A stretch of DNA of 64,000 bases from Caprimulgus europaeus (lineage: Eukaryota; Chordata; Aves; Caprimulgiformes; Caprimulgidae). The notes below the pieces were generated by a model that saw nothing but the letters and a program-made list of their open reading frames with translations, was not told the origin of the DNA and did no database searches. This document shows positions 1 to 12,300 of this stretch, piece after piece. A program made the position numbers and the translations under genes. The stretch is taken from contig OU015528.1 in NCBI GenBank assembly GCA_907165065.1, positions 21,032,015 to 21,096,014 of the forward strand, given 5' to 3'. Numbering within the stretch: the stretch's first letter is position 1; every line of letters begins with the position of its first letter.

Positions 1-161
1 TATGTAGTGATCAACCAGATGCACAAATTGCTGTTAGCATGCAGCTTTATCATATTCAAACCAAATCTGTGGGCTGTGAATGAGAGAATGAATCATTCAT
101 GCATTTGAAATAATCTGTAATACTGTATAGCTGTGTACAGGAAATACTGTTTTGTTTGTAG

Positions 162-300
162 GTCAGCATACAAATGGATGTAACTGATGACCTTGATTTA
201 ACTCACTCATCTGACACAACTTCAGAGGATGTCGAATTACCGACTTCAACCTACAAAGAGGCTATGTTGCTGTTAGAACAGCTCAGTGTGGATCATACAG
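162..300 (+). CDS. ANKRD26: ANKRD26-like exon 1 of window
   Basis: The acceptor is tttgtttgtag and the donor is cag|gtatgt. The exon opens in phase 0 ([14 protein letters not shown]) and ends in phase 1. It carries the acidic [13 protein letters not shown] segment followed by the start of a helix ([11 protein letters not shown]). It is residues 1-46 of the part visible here. Confidence 0.9.
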
Positions 301-3300
301 GTATGTTTTCAAGTCACTTTGTCTTCAGCTGTTACAAGTTCCTCTTTTAAAAACACAATTTCTTGTTGTGCTTTAACCCCAGCCAGCAACTAAGCACCAC
401 ACAGCCGCTTACTCACTCCACCCTGGTGGGACTGGGGACAGAATCAGAAAGTAAAAGTGAGAAAACTCATGGGTTGGGATAAAGACAGTTTAATAGATAA
501 AGCTAAAGCTGTGCACGCAAGCAAAGCAAAACAAGGAATTCATTCACTACTTCCCATCAGCAGGCAGGCGTTCAGCCACCTCCAGGAAAGCAGGGCTCCA
601 TCATGCATAACGTTTACTTGGGAAGACAAATGCTATCACTCCAAACATCCTCCTATTCCTTCTTCCCCCAGCTTTGTATGCTGATGTCAGATGGTATGGA
701 ATATCCCTTTGGTCAATAGGGATCAGCTGTCCCAGCTATGTTCCCTCCCAACTTTTTGTGCACCCCCACCCTACTTGCTGGTGGGGCAGTGTGAGGAGCA
801 GAAAAGGCCTTGACTCTGTGTAAGCACTGCTCAACAATAAACATACATCCCTGTGTTATCAACTCTGTTGCCAGCACAAATCCAAAATATAGCTCCATAC
901 TAGCTACTGTGAAGGAAGTGAACTCTCTCCCAGCCAAAACCAGCACATTTCTTTGTATGTGCTCCTAGATATTTTAGTTTCATAATTCAATATAATATTC
1001 TTTTATGATTAGAGATCCCCATCAAAAGATGTGACATTATCTCACTGACCTTAGATGCTTGTCTGTACTGTCAGCAAACATGCCTTACTTTGTCATTGGT
1101 TCTCTGCCTACTCAGACCTGGAGAAGCAGGCTCTTGCAAAGTACAGTTTAGCTCCTTCTGATGCAGTCATCAAAAGTTAGGAAGATCTTTTTCTTCTTTA
1201 TATTCCTTCAATAGCTAATGACAAATAGTGCAGCAAAATAACAGCTTTGCTTAAAAAAATTTTATATATATGTATAAAATCAACTGTTATGAGATGCTTG
1301 CATATATAAACATAGCATTATATAAACATAAGCATTGCTTACTTCACTATTCAACTATGCTAAAATTTTGTTAGGAAAGAGTTGACCTTGGCTAATGGCA
1401 AAACTCCCACCCAGCTGCTCTGTCACTGCCCCTCCTCAAGAGGACAAAATAGGATGAAAAATCTCGAGGGTCAGTACAAAGGCAGGGCTATCACTTGCCA
1501 GTTACTGTCACAGGCAAAACAGACTCCACCTGGGGAAGCTGAATTTGTTAACAATTAAAATAAATTTGGGTAGTGAGAAACAAAAAGAAAACATAAAAGA
1601 ACACCTTCCTACCACCCCCTTCTAAAGTTCCAACTGCAGTCCTTCACTCCTGACTCCCCCACCCCTCCCAGGCAGCACAAGGAGGCAGTCAGGACATAGC
1701 AGTTTCCCTCTGCCATTCCTTCCTCATGCTTTTCCCCTACTCCAGTGTGAGTGCTTCCATGGGCTGCATGCACTTCATATCCACCTGCTCTGTCGTGAGG
1801 TCCTCCACACCACTGCATCGTGGTATCTGCTCCAGCATGGTCCTCTCCAGGGGCTGCAGGGAAATACCTGCTCTACCATGGTGTTTCCATGGGCTACAGG
1901 GGAATCTCTGCTCTGACACCTGGAGCACCTTCTCCTACTCCTTCACTGATCTGGATGTTCACAGGGCCCCTTCTCCTCTGCCTGTCTGGTGTTTTGCCCT
2001 TTCCTAAATATGTTTTCCCTGAGGTGCCACCAGCATGGGTAAGAGGCTCAAGTGTGCCCTGTGGTGAGTCCATTCAAACTCCATGTTTGCATGGAGCAAA
2101 TTCTGGCTTGTTCTCAGAGACCTTCCCACTACCTCCGGTCTTTCCACTACTAAAACCTTGTCACCTACACCCAAAACAGCAAAGCATTAAATAATTTACA
2201 CATTGGAAAGTATTTGGGCGTATGTGCAGCTTTGTGTCTTTTCTGTCTCAAAATAGGTTCTGCTATTTTGTTGAAAATTCAAAACATACTTCTTGAATAT
2301 GAACAGATAATAGAACATGAAAAAAAGCGGTATACTGCTGTCTGGAGAGAAGTAAGGAAACTGAAAAGTGAAAAGGAGGAGTCACAATTAATAGCAGAAG
2401 AGACTCAAGATTTGAAATCTATATTGGCTCACCAAGAAGTGGAATGGAAAAGTGAAATCCAAAGCCTTAAGTATGTAACCTTGCATTCTCATATTGTGTT
2501 ATCTTATCAGTGTTTATGTTCCATAAGATGCTGATGGTACAGGCGATAGAATGAGAAGTTTCTAATATTTTGGATTTGGGTTTTTTGAATCCCATGGGCA
2601 AGTTGTGCTATAAAGAACATAAGGTCAGAAGGCAAAAAAATGCTTGGATATTAGCTCTATGTAAAATCTTCTGGATGTTGTTTTAACTTTTTTTTTAATA
2701 GCAAAAGAAAAGAACAATGGGAAAATGAGAATTATAAGAGAGATTTATATGATATATATTTTTTGATTTTTGTCTTTGCAGGTTCTGTTGTTGTATAATA
2801 TTAGGAATGTTGATAACTCCACAGAGTGCAACTCAGAACAGAACTTAGTGTATTCGTTTGCTTGCTTGTTTGTTTATTTGAATGGTCATTTTCAAGATTG
2901 CCCCTTTCCCTATACTCCTGAGCTAGGCCTGGATGCTGTGAGGTTTTTAATTACTGTTTATATCACTCTGACAAGAATGGCCAGCAGGTACCAAATGAAA
3001 TTCAGCAAGGACAAAAGCAAAGCCCTGCACTTGAGAAGGAAGATCCCCTTGTTATGAAGTACTGTGGGATGTTCTGACTGGGGGGTATGCTGAGAAGACA
3101 CTGGTGGTCTTGGCAGAGGGCAAGCTCAACATGAGGCAGTATGAGCTGGCAGCTGAGAAGGCCAACAGCATTCTGGGCTGTATTAAGAGCAGCAGAGCCA
3201 GGAGATTGAGAGGAGTTGTTATCTGCCTCTATTCAGCACTTGCTGAAATGTGTCTAGAGCACTGGGTCTAATTTTTGGTGTCCTAGTACAGGAGAGATCT

Positions 3301-6300
3301 TAATTAAACGTGTAAGTTCAACAGAGAGCTACCATGCTGCTCAGGGAGCAGGAGCACCAGCCCTGTGAGAAGAGGCTGACGGAACTGAGCTTTGAGGAGT
3401 CATGCCTCCTAGTGTGCAGAAGAGGTTTATGACGAAGACAAACGTAGTCCCAACTTGGCCTGGATTTCACTCCAGCTATTTTTAAAAATTCTCAAATATC
3501 TATCAATTACAAATAATTAATATTTTAATTCTAAAGGAATTCTCAAGCAATGTTAACTTTACACTTGTAAAAGTTATACTTTTTGTGAAATTACACTAAA
3601 AAATTATATGTAAAGCTTTTTCCTTACAATATAAACCATTCAAATACAAATGCTACTGTCAGTCCTTCCAATAATTTTTTAGTGGTTGCTGATACTTGTT
3701 TTGCAGAATTTCTAAAGCAGATTTTCAACTGGCAGCTCTTCCTTATGTTAATAGGCAATTTTTTTTTTCTTTTGTTGACTGTTGTGAGGATACCGGAAAA
3801 AAAATATTCAAAATAATTATCAAACATAAAATTACTTTCTTTGGGTACCATGGGCACACCATGGACCAATTTTTGCCATATTGGTGCTAATTGCTGATTG
3901 TTTCAGTTAGCAAAGAAGTTAGAAATTAGCTTTAAAATTACTTATAAATTAACTTTCATTTTAAATTAGCTTAAAAATTAAATTGCTGTTGTTTCTCTAT
4001 GGTCGTTTAACCACAGTGGGACCATGCGGTCCTGCACTCACTCCCCCCACCCAGCGAGATGGGACGGGAGTCACAACAAAGGGGCACGGGATTGGGAATG
4101 AAGGACAGGGGCAGCTCACTCACCTGTTATGGTCACAGGCAAAATAGACTCAACTTGGGGAAGAAAATCAATATAATTCTTTGCAAGTCATCTGAGTAAA
4201 CAACAACCACACCTTACAACACCTTCCCCCCACCCCTCCCATCTTCCCAGGCTCAAATCATTTTGCTCCTCATTTCTCTACCTTCTCCCCAACCTCAGCT
4301 GCACAGGCGGACAGGGAATGGGGGTTCTGTTAGTTCACCTCTGCTGTTCTTCCTGGCCTGGAAGTCCAGGAACAAGGTGTTCCAAAGCAAGCTTCCCATG
4401 GAGTCATGCACCTCCTGAAGCACAGCTCCTGGTGGTGTGCTGTTCAATCAGTATTATTTGCAGTCACTGAATCCATGATATGAAGGCAGTGCTCAGCATA
4501 TTAAGAAAATATATGTATATCATAATAAAAGTTTATGATGCTTTGATCTGATAAGACAGTGAACTTCTTTTGAACGAAGTATCTGTCATACGAAGATTTT
4601 AAAAGAAATTATAGAAATGGGCATACCACTTTATATTTACCTATGTAAACTTATGAATAAATGATAAATCATGCAATGGTTTATTTCCATGTCTTGTACA
4701 ACTGATACCATGGATAATGGGATGAAGTTAGAATTCTTTTAAAAGTTAAAAATTACAGTAAAAATATGAAATCTGAAAAGATTTAACATTTTTATGATTG
4801 GAGTTGTCTCTGCAAGTTCATAATGTGCAATATCTAGTTTTTATATCAGTGCTTTAATTTCTCAAATACTCTGTTAAATCCTAGATTTACTTTGAAACAA
4901 GAAGAGGAAAAGAGGCTCAGAGCAGAAACGCTACATGAGAAAACTAGAGAAAAACTCAGAAGGAAAGAAGATGAGTATTGCAAAGAGCTGGAAGAGAAAC
5001 AGCAACTTGAGTTACGCTCAAGGAATTTAGAAACTGAGTTAATAACACTGAGAAAGCTCTTGAAACAGGTATATTAAGTAATGAAATAAACACTTTTTAT
5101 TTTCTGCTCCTTTTTATTGGCATTGTATTCCAGGATGCTTAAGGAAGGATGTACTTTGTTCGTGGAAGAGGCATTGGATAACTATTGTTAAATTTTGAGG
5201 ACAGTTGAGAACAGTTGGTTCACGAGTGGTCTGTTGGTTGGTTTAGGTTTGGGGGGTTTTTTTGTTTCCTTTTCTCCTTTTTCAAAATCCAGGTTTCATT
5301 TGTATCAGGCAAAGCCTGACTCTGAATTATTTTTCTAAATTACTACAAAACATTCTGTATTCTCAATTTTTCAGAAGAAAATTAAAATTTATTATTTATA
5401 GATGGATTATTGTAACTGTGGGGAAGTAAAAATATTTGCAAGAATACAAAGGAGAATGGGAATATGTTGCTAACTCTGATTTTTCTCAAGATGTGAGTAG
5501 TTTAATTGTATTAACTGTAGGTTGAGGAAGAGTGTGATGAAACACAGAGACAGCTCTCTCAGGAAAAGAGTGCTAGAGCCTTGCAAGAAGGAATTTTGAA
5601 CAGCCACCTTTGGAGACAAAAGGAACTAGAAGAAGAGACAAGAAGAACTATAGGAAAAAAGTCAGAGGTAAGCAGATTTTTTTTCTAATTAATTAAATTT
5701 CAACATGTTTCTTCTAAAATCATAATAAATCTTATATAACTATTTCTGCTTCTTGATGGATCATTTACAGTTTACCAGTGTAACTTAACTGTGAAAATAC
5801 CTTTTCTGTTTTCCCTTATGTCTTTAAAAGTTCTGGAAAGCAGTATCAGTCCTGTATGTACCTGGATTGCATGTGCAAGTAGGAAACTAATACAAGACTC
5901 TATTTATGCTATTTCTTAAGCCATCTGTTATTTTTAATTTCATAGACATTTTATCATCTATTTGTAAGGTTTCTAGTGAAACACCTGGCTACTTACGTCA
6001 AGGTTGACCAGGAAGAAAGTTGTTTCACGCTTGTGTTCCAAATTGAGTCCCACAATCACTATTTGTGTTCCCAATACTTGTTTTTTAATTACTTATCGAA
6101 CTTACTTACTTAAAGTGTCTTTCATTTCCACCTGCACGTAATAAAATTTTATGAAGGAAGATCAGCAATGAATTAAACTCTCTATAGGAATTTGCTATTT
6201 CTCCTCCAATTATTCCATCTTAAACACTGTATTAAAAAAAAAATCTTGAAAAGAGTTTACTGAATTTACTAAGAATTTGCAGTGCTTGGAAGAAGTATTT

Positions 6301-9300
6301 GTTCTTGGTTGTGCTGCCCAATAGAGTTTAAGTGGAAAAAAAGTTATATATATATATATAATAAACAGGAAATATACAAGACTATTGCAGTCCAGGGATG
6401 ATTAAGTTTTATAGCTAACTTTCAGTAATACAAAAGGATAAGCATTAAGAAGACATTTGAGAAGGAAAATACCCTTTTCAGGCTTGTTTTTACCAGACTT
6501 AAGTTAACCTTAAAGGGAATATTTTAAAGGCATGCATGTACAAGAAAGCACTGTCATTTTAAAAAGTTTATACTTGAGGTATTTAAAATTATTTTATTAT
6601 TTGGTTGCTGGTTTAAGAAAAAGGCACTGTATATTTGGGATGTTAATTTAGGTTTTAAGGGTATGTTACACTTCCATTGTGTGCATACATGGTACACATA
6701 TGCATAGGTTCATAGAGTAACTTATGTATTACCTGAAATTTTGCTATCATCTTTGAAGTCATGCTTCAGATGTATTAGAAATGTTAAAACACAGTTTAAT
6801 GCTGAAGTGTTTTTGTAGATTCATTTCCCAACTGGCTGTTTATTCATGTTCCCTGTCATTCAGGAATCTGACACGGAGCGGGAAAAGGATCTGTTGTACA
6901 AAAATCAGTTACTACAAGATGAGATTGCTATGCTAAGACTAGAACTTGATCAAGTAAGACTTAGGCACCAGGAAGAAGAAGGAAAATATTTAGAGGAAAA
7001 TGAGGCCTTGAAAGAAAAAAATGAAGATCTCAAAAAGGAACTTAAACTGAATGAGGAAGCCTTGACGCAAACAGTTTTTCAGTACAACGGACAGCTGAAC
7101 TTATTAAAGACAGAATCTGCAGTGCTAACTTCCAAACTTGAGCAGACAAAAGAAAGCAAAGACAAACTAGAGACAGAAATTGAATCATTTCGTTCCCGCC
7201 TGAACACTACTGTTCAAGAACTTGAACGTCATCAGTCGTCAAAAAGTGATGTTGAACGAACGTTTCAGAGAGAACGTGATGAATGGCTTCGCTTGAAAGA
7301 GAAGCTCCATCATGACCTCTCTGATGTGCGAGAAACCAACAAGAACTTGTCGCAGCAGCTGAGTAAAGCTGAAAGCAAAGCTAATAGTCTAGAAAATGAG
7401 CTTCACCAGTTGAAACAAACTCTTAGAGAAAAAACATTGCTTTTAGAAATGACACAAAAAGAATTAAGTCAAGTCCAGTGTCAGGCAAAGGAATGTGATC
7501 AAGCTCGACAACTTGAGAAAGATCAAGTAAGCAAATTTATAATAAAGCAGGAATCCATGCAGGAGCGATTGGCCCAGCTTCAGAGTGAAAACCTGTTACT
7601 CCGTCAACAACTGGAAGATGTGCAGAACAAGGGGATCATCAAAGAAAAAGTAGTGAATGATGTGCAGGACCGGTTTAATGATATTTTCAACAAACTCAGA
7701 GCTGATACTGAAAAGCAAGTTTACATAGTGGAAGAGAGAAACAAGGAATTAAATGCTAAGTGTACTGATTTAAGAGAGCAAGTCTTTAAATATGAGACTG
7801 ACAAAGTAGAAAGAGAGGTAAAGTATACACTTAGAAAGAGTAATTTAAAGTTTGTCAGTTCCTGAAATTATTTTATGTTTCCAGAATGTACCAGGTGTAA
7901 GTTATATGCATCTTAATGGTGATTTGTTTTGATTTGTTGTGTTTCTCTTGGAATTGTGGAAGCTTTTGACAAACAGGATGTTACTGGTCAGATCTGAGCA
8001 GAGAACAGAAAAAAGGTATCGAAGTGTAAGCTTTGGTCAGAAAAGGTGATTCTTCTCTAGAACTTTAAAAATCTCTTTTCCTTAGTCCATTTTATGTCCT
8101 ATAAAATTATTTTATATATTTGATGGGTTTTGTATGTGTATTGCACTGACACAAATAAGAGTGGTATAAAAGGAAGAACCATCCAGTATACAGGAACTGA
8201 GGAATGAAGATGCAGGCAAGTGAAATGATGGGGGATGGATTTATATTAAACTCCTACAGAGACAAAAAATTGCATCTCTGTAAGTTGCTTTCAAAATTGA
8301 AGAGTATTGGTAGTGTCTAGGTGTTAATTTATCTATTTGTTTTGGTGGTTCTAAGGGGCCTGCCTGCTGCTTGAGAAGTTAATTTCAGACACTGACCTTA
8401 TCTTCCTCTTCTGTGTTTTATGATGTGTAGCCATATTTAAATGTGTTCTTTCTTTGTGGCTTTGTGAAAGACTAATTAACCAGACAGAAGACTCATTAGG
8501 ACATCAGTTAAACTGCCTTTCTGCAAATTCATGCAGTATATAAGTATGTATGAGTATGAAACATGCTTCTATGCAGAGCACTAGCATAATTTTATGTCAC
8601 TCAAACATGCATGAACCAAGTGTTATTCCCATTTCTGCATGTAGATGGTTTATGTCAAGAAAAAGGGTGGAAGAGAATAAGGTCAGGGTAGGAGTGAGGA
8701 ACAGGTTGAAAAGCTATAGATAATGGGAGAGTGCATTATTATATATGTTCCTCTGAGTAGGTAGTGTCTTCTCTATTGATAGAGTATTCTACCAATTCCA
8801 GGTATAGCGATGATTAAAAGTTACCTTACCCATTTTGTTTAATCTTCCTTTACTTTCTGGAAAATAGGAACTAATCACACTCAGTATTCAGACACTCTGG
8901 AATAAGGCTTGTCTCCCTTAATGATTTGAATAGTGATTTAAAATTACATTTCCTTCTTCGTAACAAAACCAGAATCTGAGTGAAGTCAGTATCTGTATGT
9001 GTCAGATAACCACATTCTTCATTTGTCAGTTACTTTAAGGGAGAAGGGGTAGAACTCCAGCAGTGCTGTCAGTCATTTTGATCTGTGAATTGCTTTGTAT
9101 TCTTACTACCAAAATAACAGAAGATAGATAGATATTTATATGAACTATCCAGATTTGTGTAAACCTATTCTGTCAGTATAAAGGCGGTTGTTACTGTAAA
9201 ATGAAGTCAGTAAGAAGACTGCAAGTGGATGTGATTCAACATATACTTAAGGTGTATCTCAAAAGAGCTTTATATATATATATATGTTTTTTTTTTTCAT

Positions 9301-12300
9301 TTAATTATATTTGTATAATGGAGGAATAGAACAAAGAACGATCTAATACAGAATCCTGTCTTTGGTTATCACAGTAATATCTGCAGTCAAACTATGGCTC
9401 TTACATTGCAACAGGATTCTTTGGATTTTATTAGGAAAAAAACAATTATTTCAGTATGTGCTTGTGTATTGTTCTGAGAAGAAGAGTAATACTTGAGCCT
9501 TTGTTATGTATTAGGAAACAGAAATCCTCACGAATAGCTGCTGATAACTTGGAGCTGCTCAGCTGAGAAAGATTAAGAGAGGTCATAATCTATGCAGATA
9601 CCTGCTGGTGGAAGGCAAAATTTCATACCTTTGAGTTCAGTCCAAAGACCGGTCTGATTGTGTAATCAAATAAGTTAAAGAAAAGCCATATTTCATTTTC
9701 TTAAAACTTTCTTCATGCTTATTTAACTGTTTCACTAGGGCACGGTCAGACAGCTGCAGCAGGAGCTTGCTGATGCTCTTAAAAAGCAATCTATGTCAGA
9801 AGCTTCGCTTGAAGTTTCTACACGCTACCGCAGTGACTTGGAGCAAGACAAGCTGCGCTTGCAGAAGGAATTAGAAAAGGCTAAAACCAAGGTACCTAAT
9901 GTGTATAACTGTAAATAAATAAATCTGATAGTGACTGCTTAAAGTAGGAGCAAATATTGTCCTAAAACTCTAAAAAATATTCAACAGGGTAGATTTACTG
10001 ATATGTGAATGAATTGCACTCTTTTATAAACTTGGTGTCCATATCTTTGATGTGAGGATACGATGTCTTTACTTGGACCAAGTTTTGTATTTGCTAAGGT
10101 GCTTTGCGAACTGATGCGTCTGTAGCTTATTGAATTTGGTATGGCCAAGCAGGTTGTCTGATTTCTGAACAGCAGAAATACTGGACTGCTTAATGTGGGC
10201 TTTTTTGTGCTGTCTATGCTTTCCCCCCAACCCTTGCCACGAGGTAACAATTCTGAATGCTTTTGTAACTTTTTCCGCATTGCTTCCCCCCACCACCTTC
10301 TTTGGCCTTGCTGTTATTTGCCATCCTTAGGGAGCCTTCTTACAAGTGCATCATAAGCTGCATTCCAACGTTATGGGGACCACCTTTTGCCGTATTCTTA
10401 CAAAAATTAAAGTATAGAAGCCTCGGAGTTCTGAAAGAGAAATCATTTTAATCTCCTTATGAGGGAGTTGTAAAGTCCCTTCAGGGGAAGGATGAACTTT
10501 TTCATTCGGATTTTCAACAGAGGAGCAAACAAGTGGATCCAAAGAGTGTCATAAGTCACCAAAGGGGTAGGAGGGGCAGTGTCGGTGCTTCCAACCGTGC
10601 TATAGGAAATCGGTGGAGGGATGGGAGAGGCCATTATAAAAGATGATGACGTAACACAGTTTGTGTTCATTTGCTAGCAGAAGTGAAGGTTTGGATGTAC
10701 TTGAAATGATTGCAGTCCTTTGCACAGAGGGTATGCGCAGATACGTGCCATGCTTGAATTCTTCAGCAGCAGCTGACTCCTCTGTGTCCAAGCTCACCTG
10801 ACGACTCTGCATTCTTACTGTCACTTTCCAGTTGCGGGAGCTGGAAGAACAGCATCTCCAGTCTGAGCACTGCGTCCGTGACTTGAAGATTGCCTTGGAG
10901 AATAAGGACAGAGAAGTAATAGCTTCTTCCCAGAAACTGCAGGACCTCCTGCTGGCATCTTCTGGGACTAATACCACTATAAAACAACTGGAAGAACACG
11001 TGCAACAGTAAGAGAGCAACTCAGTGAAGCAAAGTGTCTGTCGCTTTTTGGGACTGTGTGGGAACAGCAGGATAGCCTTGTTGCATCACACCAAGTTAAT
11101 ACACAATTTTGAAGGGTGCTTTTGGATTAGTTTACGTTATTTCACACAGTTCTTCCAGAATTGGTGCTCTGGTGGATTTCCATAATAAGACCCGTATTTC
11201 TTTTTAAGCCTTGAAATTGAAAATGCCAGATTGGAAGCCACAGTCGAGCAACAAAGCAAGAGGATTGAAGCCCTTCAGAGAGACCTGCAAGCCTCTGCCT
11301 CAGTAAGCTGGTCATAAACTTCCCTTTTTCTGAGCTCCTGAGCCTAGTTACCTATTTCTGTGGGGAAATGTTAAGATGAGGTTTGCCTGGAGGGCCTAGG
11401 GGCACTCAGCTCCTGTGTTTTGCTGAATATAGGCTGCTCAGAAAGCAGCTTGGTCCATTCCCAGGCTTCTGGTTTTCAGAGTTTTCCCATGCTACAATAG
11501 CAAGTCCTACTTAATGCTCCAAAAGATAGGGATTTGACACTAATGCACTGCTGTAAGTTTTTTGCTTCATTGTGGTGACGCGCACCTGTAGTCCCAGTTA
11601 CACGGGAGGCTGGGCCCGACGGATCGCTTGAGCCCAGGAGATCTGGGCTGCAGTGCGCTGTGCCGAGTGGGTGTCCGTGCTAAGGCCAGCATCAGTATGG
11701 TGAGCCCCGGGGAGCCAGGGACACCAGGTTGACTAAGGAGGGGTGAACCAGCCCAGGTCGGAGACGGAGCAGGTCAGTAGCTGGATCGCAGCCGGATCGC
11801 ACCTGTGAATGTGGTTTTCAGCAGCCCATTGCATCGTTCGACTTTCCCAGAGGCCGGTGCATGACAGGGGATGTGGTACACCCACTCAATGCCGTGTTCT
11901 TTGGCCCAAGTGTCTATGAGATTGTTTCAGAAATGAGTCCCGTTGTCTGACTCAGTTCTGGCTGGGGTGCCATGTTGCCACAAGACCCGCTTTTCAAGGC
12001 CTAGAATGGTGTTTTGGGCAGTGGCATGGGGCACAGCATAGGTCTCCAACGTCCGGTGGTTGCTTCCACCATTGTAAGCACATAGCGCTTACCATTATGG
12101 GTTTGTGGGAGTGTGATATAGTCAACCTGCCTGGCCTCCCCATATTTATATTTTAACCACCGCCCTCCATACCAAATAGGTTTTAACCTCTTGGCTTGCT
12201 TAATCACAGCACATGTTTCACAGTCATGAATGACTTGTGCAGTAGTGTCCATGGTTGAGTCCACCCCTCGATCACGAGCCCATCTATATGTTGCATCTCT

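Noticed and set aside
1726-2194. Plus-strand frames of 93 and 124 codons
   Set aside because: They fall within a degenerate LTR-type element and encode low-complexity Pro/Ser/Leu sequence.
10600-11019. 139-codon minus-strand frame
   Set aside because: It is the complement of exon 7 of the ANKRD26-like gene plus intron. The plus-strand coiled-coil reading is far better supported.
11572-11810. Active SRP RNA gene or Alu-like SINE
   Set aside because: The 3' end is missing, several substitutions break paired stems, and birds have no 7SL-derived SINE family. A truncated retropseudogene fits better.
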